Of a DNA stretch of 64,000 nucleotides, positions 57,516 to 64,000 are shown one piece after another. Source of the stretch: Micropterus salmoides (lineage: Eukaryota; Chordata; Actinopteri; Centrarchiformes; Centrarchidae); the NCBI RefSeq assembly GCF_014851395.1, contig NW_024044459.1, positions 23,636,418 through 23,700,417 on the forward strand, given 5' to 3'. The position numbers were made by a program, and so were the translations under genes. Each line of letters begins with the position of its first letter. The stretch's first letter is position 1. The notes under the pieces are model-generated. The model did no database searches and was not told where the DNA came from. It saw only the letters and a program-made list of their open reading frames with translations.

Positions 57516-57925
57516 GGCTGCATAGCGGTTGGAGAGGCCGATGTGCGGAGGAGAGGCAGCCCCATCTGAGCCTCTCTTGCAGCCACGGACTGATGCTTCG
57601 GAGTCGAGCAGGATGAAAGCCTGGGAAGACTAGAGGGGTCCCAAAACACGGTGTCCTGGATGTTAGCGGTTGTGCTAAGAGAAACAATCTGTTTGGCTTG
57701 TACTGAAGCTACATCCATAAAGCCAGTCAGCAGGGAATCTTTCTCTTTGAGTTCCTCTGAAAGTCGTCGGATGTCTTCCATAAGGTCAGCAATCTTTTTG
57801 TTGGCTTTCTTAAGGAGTGTGCAGTCCTCATGGGGCAGAGTTATCTCGGCTATCATAGTCACCGGAGCTTTGTTGTGGTCAGTAGCGTTGATCGCGTTTT
57901 TACGGTCATCTAGCTTAAAATCCAT
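57305..57925 (-). pseudogene. L2 ORF1, N-terminal coiled-coil part
   Basis: The likely ORF1 start is ATG 57923-57925 (MDFKLDDRKNAINATD). Residues about 36-66 (CTLLKKANKKIADLMEDIRR, then LSEELKEKDSLL) show heptad-like hydrophobic spacing, probably a trimer- or dimer-forming coiled coil as in other LINE ORF1 proteins. Downstream of about residue 110 the translation becomes implausible (Leu/His-rich) because the true frame has shifted to that of 56619-57515. The gene for this part is otherwise well preserved. Confidence 0.7.
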
Positions 57926-58132
57926 GTCGGATGACTAAAATCCTTAACCCACGTAAAACTTAAATAAAGTTAAGTTAAATAAAAAGGATATAAAAAATGT
58001 AACGGAAAAAAAGAGTGGATTAAAACTGGATAAGAGTCCGGTTTAAGACGGAGCTTCCGACAGGTGGCTACAGACGCCAACGCATGCGCAGAGTGCAGAT
58101 TACGTCAGCAATTACGTCAGAGATCTTGTGAC
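57926..58132 (-). promoter_or_regulatory. L2 5' UTR with NRF-1-like and CRE-like sites
   Basis: LINEs carry their promoter in the 5' UTR. Near the 5' end lie TGCGCATGCG (58081-58090, minus strand), matching the NRF-1 consensus core, and two TGACGTAA sites (58100-58107 and 58112-58119, minus strand), matching CREB/ATF half-palindromes, spaced 12 bp start to start. The rest of the UTR is AT-rich. The assignment as promoter is inference. Confidence 0.5.
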
Positions 58133-58439
58133 AAGATGATGCAAGCGAATCAACTCAAACTGTCAGAATATGGTTTAAAAACACAATGCATGTGGGTGCA
58201 AGTTACAATTACGGGCTATTCAGAGAGTTTTATTCATTGGTATTCTGCAAATTGCATTATTATAAAGAGTTGTGCCCATACTCTTACATTATATAACTTT
58301 TATGTTGTTGTTAATGATGTTTAGAATTACATTACATAATTACATGTGCTGTGAATTTCTTTGGAGACAGCTTCTATGGCTTAGCAACAACATTTTCTAA
58401 TATAAAAACAACTAGGCCTAATTAAGGTCATATATAAAT

Positions 58440-58720
58440 GGTAAATGTATTTATTGTGCTTTTCTTGCCTACCGGCCACTCAAAGCGTGTTTTTAGTACC
58501 GTGACTGTTGTAGAATTTACTTGAAGTACAAAACATTTTTCAACAATTTCAGAACTTCGACCCGGACTGTGCCTCCTGCCTCCCCGCCCTGCCTCTGACT
58601 GGCGACCTGTCCAGGTTGTATACCGCCTTTCGCCCAATATCAGCTGGGATTCGCTCCATCCCCCAAGCAAACCTGTACACAGTACATTCATCGGCGATGA
58701 GTGAGAGTGTGAGTGTGAAC
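58440..58720 (-). repeat. Fish interspersed repeat (SINE/LINE-tail-like), degraded
   Basis: Contains ATGGTAAATGTATTTATTGTGC, then GACTGGCGACCTGTCCAGG and CAGCTGGGATTCGCTCCA (58597-58660), both frequent in interspersed repeats of fish genomes. I do not know the exact family; the two pieces may belong to different repeats joined here. Overlapping minus-strand ORFs (58428-58833) are not supported. Confidence 0.45.
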
Positions 58721-59913
58721 ATAGTTTTGTGTCTATGTGAGTAATATGGACAACATTTGATTTTTGAGCAAGCCAGCGCGCTGTGGTCAGCAGCAAACAG
58801 TGCAATGTAATCCTTGCAGGCAATTACATCCACTAATGTACTTGTTTTTGCAACTCAGATTGTTATTATAAGTATCTGACAACATTATGGAATGAATCCC
58901 TACAGAGACAGACCCTTTCTTAATGAGTAAGATCCTATTTGTTTAACCCCTAACCCTAACCCAAATCCACCAGACCCACGGCTAGACAGGCACGCCTTCA
59001 AAAACAACAGTCTAGGATGTGAAGCTGGTTCGGGAACATGTAGAGCTGAACCAAAGCCGTGGTTACCGGCACATCATAACCCACCCTACTCTGCTTCTGA
59101 TTAGCTAGTAGTCCTCAACTAGGTACTCCCAACAAAGATCGAATAGAAGTGACATGCTTCACTTGGTAGCTAAAATGGAGCATTCAATACACAGGGTGAA
59201 AAGAGGTGCTGCAGCAATGTACAGTTTGACAAAAATATGGTCTTTTTAAATTTATTCTAGTGCAACTTCTAAATAAAATTATGAACCTGAAAATGAACAT
59301 AATATGACTACTTACATAATACTTAATAACTTTTCACTTGACGTAAAAAGTATTTTAGTAAATTTCTTTCGTGCAGAACCTTTCTGGATTGACAGGTAGA
59401 TAATGTGCATTATGTAATTGCAACTGTGTGTGTGTTCATGGCATAATGGCACAGACTTTAAACCGTTACGACATCAATCATCACATCTCTTTATCCTCTC
59501 TAACCATTGTAATTCAAAACACATGTGTTTATTGGTTTCCAGCTGTTGCTAAAACACTATCGAAAGGCAGCGGGATTATGGACTGTCTGCTCACCATTAA
59601 CAGAGGTATCCATATGCTTGCTCCAGATGCCCAGTGTCTCTACAACTCGCTCATTATCTGCTCTCCGTTTACGAGCTGGATGAGTGGAAATCATCTCCCA
59701 TTCCAAGTACATCTGGAAACATTTGGATATTCAGCTGTCCATTTATTTTAAGTGTATTCTTTGCTTATTACAAATACTTCTGATTGTTTTATTATAGGTA
59801 ATCAGATACTGTCTGTGCAGAACACTGATACACTCAATCAAGTGAAATCACATGAATCTGTTTCACAAAGAGAGAGCAAAACTATTGTCTTTTCTTTATT
59901 TTCTGTGAAACAG
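58721..59913. other. Non-coding interval, nothing recognised
   Basis: Contains a short CCCTAACCCTAACCC run (58948-58962), too short to call telomeric. The ORF at 59428-59751 (107 aa) has no domain and ends in ordinary AT-rich DNA. Confidence 0.4.
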
Positions 59914-59916
59914 TAA

Positions 59917-60219
59917 AGCAAGGATTATACTTTCTGCATCCGTGAGAATGCGAGGGTCCACTAGGGTCCGCGTGACGAAAAAATCGTCATCAAAGGGGGT
60001 AGACGAAGGGTCTGTGCGGACGTCCACGTTCCTCCTATTTTTTTTGACCGTATGGACATGTCCGTCAACTATGCTACCAGGAAACCAATAGATCTACAGC
60101 ACATGTGTGGAACAAGTCCGCCAAGCTGACTCCAGAAAGTAGTATAAACAGAAGTAGTCTGCGTCCGCGGGGTCCGCAGGTGTCCGTGTGTGGGTTCGCT
60201 CCCGAGTATACTCTAGGCT
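59917..60219. mobile_element. PIF/Harbinger-type MITE, 303 bp
   Basis: Imperfect inverted ends AGCAAGGATTATACT (59917) and AGTATACTCTAGGCT (ending 60219; 11 of 15 positions match when inverted), flanked by TAA on both sides (59914-59916, 60220-60222), the 3-bp TWA target type of PIF/Harbinger. Internal CTGCATCCGTGA and TCTGCGTCCGCGG are further inverted or repeated motifs typical of fish Harbinger MITEs. No coding. Confidence 0.65.
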
Positions 60220-61485
60220 TAAGATGGAATCGGATGATATTCCATCCTCTGAATATTTGGTCACTTAACAACAACAGTTGTTAAAAAGACTGGGTTTACA
60301 TATCTGCTGATACAGATTTTTAACCCCTGAGTTTGTGCATAAATATAGCTCATTCAGTATTGTGAAATATTTGAGTCAGTCAAGATGTCCAACATTATGT
60401 CACCACTGATGAAACTGAGATGCACATATGCCCATAATGCTTCACCACAATCTGATTTTGCTCTAAGAATATGTATCTTTACACACAAATACAACTGTAA
60501 ACACACACAATAGTAGATAAAATCAAGCATCGTCATCGTCCTTGTAAAGGGGTGAAAATCCTATGCAGCCCAGATCAACCCATCTTATTCACTACAGATG
60601 AAAAGCCCGTTGGTTGGTGTAATTAGGGTGCTGAGCTGCTGTGCAGAGTGGCAGAGACACACTTTAATAAGGAAGGCTGATACACACACACTCACACTCA
60701 TAACACTAAAAGTAAGTACAAACGGTGTCACGTCAAGGACAAATCAAAAGATTCACATTCAAAGTTGGGCGTGGGAGGTGTTAGCTCAGATCACATTCAT
60801 GTAAGATAATGACATTTTCTTCAAATTAAAACCTGGCATCAATGCCTGAATGTAACAGCCGAATAATGAATTAAATTACTAGAAACAAAACAAAAGACTT
60901 GTATCTTACAATAAATTGATGGCATTTTCATATGAATAATTTGTCTCCTACACATATCCCTTGTAAATGTTACACTGATTGCCACAGTTTGGTCTGGTTT
61001 TCATTATGACTCCATTCTTCTCTTATAATGTAAACGCCTCCTGCTTGCAAAAGCCATCATCAGTCTGTTACATTTAAAGAATATTTGACCAATAACAGCA
61101 CTGTGCTCAATTAAACTCTTAAGCTGATAAGTTTGACCCTGCTGTGAGAGAAATTAAAGGCCAGGACCAGTGCAGAGGGACGCAGAAGACTCGCTTTCTT
61201 TCCGCTGCCTTGCTTCTTTCCTCATATCCTTTCATCCTTGGATACACCCTATCCAAAGATCACCCGACTATTTTTGCACTCTTTGTGTCCCCTTTTCTCT
61301 CTTCTGTTTTTTCGTCTTGCGATCTTTTCTGTTTCCCTCAGTCTCTTCCCACCCTTCATCTCCCCTCCTTTCTCTTTTTCCACTGCTTCTTGTTTTGTTT
61401 TGCCTTTGAAATTTGCGATTTACAGTGGGATAATAAGCGGTCTGTCTATGCTTGCAATGTCCACCCCCCACTTTTAGAGTTTATT

Positions 61486-61520
61486 TGTGTGTGTGTGTGA
61501 GAGTGTGTGTGTGTGTGTGT
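61486..61520. repeat. (GT)n microsatellite, interrupted
   Basis: GT units broken by GAGA at 61499-61502, continuing as GT to 61520. Confidence 0.9.
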
Positions 61521-61658
61521 GAGTGAGTGCATGTGAATGCAGAGTCAGTTAAGTGTTTGTGTGAGAGTCACAGTCCCAGTGTTTGTGTGCTAGTGAAGAC
61601 ATGTATTTGTTTGAAAATGTGTGATATTGTGTGTGGATGTGAGGGAAAGTGACAATGA

Positions 61659-61679
61659 GTGTGTGTGTGTGTGTGTGTT
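61659..61679. repeat. (GT)n microsatellite
   Basis: About ten GT units. Confidence 0.9.
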
Positions 61680-61858
61680 GCGTGACATCCATCAGTTTCT
61701 GTCAGACTGTGAAGGCGACCCACCGAGCAGGAAGCAGGGATAAGGCACCACACCCCCCGCTGGTGAAAGAGAGAATGAGCAGGGTAGATAATGCCTTCTT
61801 ATCTACCCCACCTCCTTTTTCCCTCTAACCCGCCTCCTCTGACTCCACAACGCGAGCA

Positions 61859-61862
<4 letters not shown>

Positions 61863-61928
<66 letters not shown>

Positions 61929-61932
61929 CACA
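61863..61932. repeat. (CA)n microsatellite, about 70 bp
   Basis: Longest dinucleotide tract in the window, about 35 CA units with one CG interruption at 61921-61922. Translations across it give artefactual Thr/His or Cys/Val ORFs. Confidence 0.95.
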
Positions 61933-63698
61933 AGCACAAGCTCTCTTCCCTTCCCAACACACTCTCTGCAGGGGGGGAAAGCTTTAAGTTGGATTTGGTG
62001 CAAGATGCCAACCCCAAAACTCACACAAACAAACACTTTTCGTCAATCTGCACAAAAAACAAACCCCAGTACACAAACAGACCGACATGTAATATCTCTT
62101 TTTCACATTTTTTATGATTGAAATAAACAGGAAATTTAAGTGTGTGTGCGCCAGTCAATGTACAGGAGATCAAGGTGATAGCACACGTGGTAGAGGGAGC
62201 TAGATAATATCTTACAATATAAGGAGGCAGTATAAAGACTGTTATCCTGCAACTTGTCAAGTACCCTTTCTAGGAGCTGAGGAAGTTTAGTTGCATTTTT
62301 GCTTAAAGGGTGTCTAGTCATGTCTAGTTTTCTGTGGCCTCCATCGGTGAGGTTTCACACTGCAACCACTACCACAATCTGTGCTTGTGTTCAAAACTGT
62401 GCTCCAGATTTGCTTTGTACCGTTACAACCTTTCTTGCAGGCAAAAAAAGATGTAGATGAAAGCCAACTCTGGGTTGTTTTTTATATCTAAGACAAAGTG
62501 GAGGTCTCTCCGTGACTCAAATGCCTTTTGCCATGTTGACCGTGTTTTCGCCCAAAGTCGATCTGATTCTTGTTCAGCCTGACTGGCTTCAGCACATAAA
62601 ACTTTTTTGTTGTTTTTTATCTTCTTTATCTATATATATATTTTTTGGTGTTAGCGGACTCCATTTCGTTAGCTGTGGTGTAGTCGCTGTGTATAGAGTT
62701 TAGAATCAGTAGGCAAGAGGCTCGTGACCTGATTTCTTCACTCAGGAAGCAGCATAGTGGCTGTTCCAAGTGACTGAGAAAGCAGGCGTGTGGTTCATTT
62801 TTATGTGAGGCTATCTGGATGGAGTCACAATGTTGAACACTGCCCACGGATCAAACTTCAGTATCAATATTTGGACTTGGGATTTCCTACTGATTTCCTA
62901 ACTACTCAAAAAGAGGGAGATAATAATAAAGTGGGCTGTGAGGAATGAACCTTCATCAGATAATTAATTTAAAAATAACAACTGGATATCACTCATTTTG
63001 TACTTTCTAAAATTCTTTCAATAATATCGTACATACATAATAGAGTACATTTCAAAAATATTTTTTATCTTATACATATAGACACTGAACACAATATCTT
63101 ATTGGGTTCAAAATGTACATCTCAAGCAAAGTCATGTCAGTTAAAAAAAATGCAAACAAGAATGCAAAAAAAAAAACACAGCACTGATTCTGATTCAGTT
63201 CCTGAGTTTGGAGTTTGGGGCTATTTGGACAAAAAGGCCATAAGGCGCACTATAAACTGATTTGTAGTTCATGTAAGGTCACTGTCATCCTTAGTTGCTA
63301 ACAAAATTACTAAGGCATTTAATAATATAGCCGAGTTAATATCAGGCTTCATACAATCTCTCAGACATCAGCCACACACAATGGAATTGTACTGTATCAA
63401 ATCACCAATCTCTTGATAAAATTAATCGCTTCAAGTCTGGTGATGCTAATAATCTCCTGATTGTATTATCTTCACAAGCTCCCTGTGGGAATCTGTGTGT
63501 ATAATAACAATCATTACTATGTTTATATCTGTGGTTGAGAGGGTGATTTTTAGAGAGTAAGAGATAGAGAGAGTATATGTGTGTGTGGTGTTTATGTGTG
63601 CGTGTGTGCATGTGTGCGTGTGGGTCTGTATCCCATTATCTTTGTCATTAACGACAATAATGGCACTCATTGTGGGCACCTCGGGCTATGTTTGAGGA

Positions 63699-63704
<6 letters not shown>

Positions 63705-63729
<25 letters not shown>
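63705..63729. repeat. (CA)n microsatellite
   Basis: About twelve CA units followed by GTGAGAGAGAG. Confidence 0.9.
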
Positions 63730-64000
63730 GTGAGAGAGAGAAACTGTCTTCTGGCCTGCATCTCTGCCTAATTGGGAAGGGAACAGTCATGGTGTGGGCG
63801 ATCACACCAAAGCCCCTAGCTCATTGACACAAGGTTAAAGACCCATTAACTTGACCAGTAGAAAAATTGAAGTGAGGACAAAAGGGAGTGAGTAAGGAAG
63901 AGAAAGAGAGGGTGAGTGAGTGAGTGAGTGTCATACTGGTTACTAGTGGTGAAATGGATCATAGTTGATCCATGATCAGTACGGACTGCCCCCAAGGTTT

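Larger units (their letters stand above)
53604..58132 (-). mobile_element. L2/Maui-type LINE, nearly full length (about 4.5 kb), defective
   Basis: Runs on the minus strand from a 5' UTR (57926-58132) through ORF1 (56619-57925) and ORF2 (53761-56500) to a 3' UTR and (ATT)n tail at 53604-53622. ORF1 has a coiled coil and an SGNH-type esterase domain, and ORF2 an APE-type endonuclease and reverse transcriptase, the layout of L2-clade elements in fish. Frameshifts interrupt both ORFs and a piece of the polymerase seems deleted, so it is inactive. The 3' end is nearly identical to the fragments at 868 and 2494, showing that this family spread repeatedly here. The 5' boundary is approximate. Confidence 0.85.
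60223..64000. other. Non-coding interval rich in microsatellites
   Basis: Contains several GT/CA tracts (listed separately), a pyrimidine-rich region at 61190-61400 producing spurious ORFs, and a distinct segment at 63615-63695 that may be conserved non-coding DNA. No gene recognised up to the window end. Confidence 0.45.

Noticed and set aside
58948..58962. Telomere-like CCCTAACCCTAACCC
   Set aside because: Only about two and a half units; too short to be an interstitial telomere.
59428..59751. 107-aa plus-strand ORF
   Set aside because: No recognisable motif; isolated, with no supporting signals.
61791..62117. ORFs across the CA tract (Thr/His-rich on +, Cys/Val-rich on -)
   Set aside because: Pure translation of a microsatellite; no start context or domain.
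1..64000. CRISPR arrays, operons, bacterial terminators, rRNA and tRNA genes
   Set aside because: The sequence is vertebrate nuclear DNA; I saw no regularly spaced repeats, no convincing A/B-box tRNA structure and no rRNA segment.

Overview
The window reads as teleost (ray-finned fish, probably spiny-rayed) nuclear DNA from an intergenic or intronic region. It is AT-rich, with no bacterial-style gene packing and no rRNA or tRNA gene that I can see. It is loaded with the transposon mix typical of fish: an L2/Maui-type LINE, Tc1 elements, hAT and PIF/Harbinger-type non-autonomous elements, a DIRS retrotransposon and a Gypsy-type LTR retrotransposon. CA/GT microsatellites are frequent. I find no confidently identifiable host protein-coding gene. 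Two exon-like segments (8334-8503 and 46634-46771, both + strand) are the only host-exon candidates, and both are tentative.

Layout. 1-1090: a Tc1 fragment (minus strand) inserted at a TA inside an L2 3' tail. 2494-2980: a second L2 tail, abutting a TIR element at 2999-3540. 5275-5653: a small TIR element. 7633-7997: a hAT-like fragment. 11668-12445: a decayed hAT-like repeat. 15251-15850: an LTR-like fragment. 22133-22828: a TIR element. 24388-28013: a hAT-type element with an 8-bp target duplication, interrupted by a truncated DIRS element (about 24430-26935). 32433-33253: a hAT element with a perfect 8-bp duplication. 37226-45779: a defective Gypsy element with both LTRs and a 4-bp TAGG duplication, itself interrupted by a solo LTR (39699-40787, GAAGC duplication). 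48953-49500: another hAT with a perfect 8-bp duplication. 51106-52719: a complete Tc1 element with an uninterrupted 334-aa transposase. 53191-53409: a Myb/SANT-like exon remnant. 53604-58132: a nearly complete but broken L2 LINE (minus strand) with an esterase-bearing ORF1. 59917-60219: a Harbinger-type MITE. The intervals between are mostly unrecognised, apparently non-coding sequence; a few look like candidate conserved regulatory elements by eye only.

How the pieces relate. The genes here are mobile-element genes, each acting on its own element: the Tc1 transposase would cut at the long IR/DR ends that flank it; the L2 ORF1 and ORF2 products would jointly drive target-primed reverse transcription; the Gypsy and DIRS copies are dead. 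The only element that looks capable of activity from sequence alone is the Tc1 at 51106-52719, and its left terminal base differs from its right one. I found no wholly new system. The most informative observations are the nested insertions dated by target duplications, the L2 5' region with NRF-1-like and paired CRE-like sites, and the two exon-like segments.
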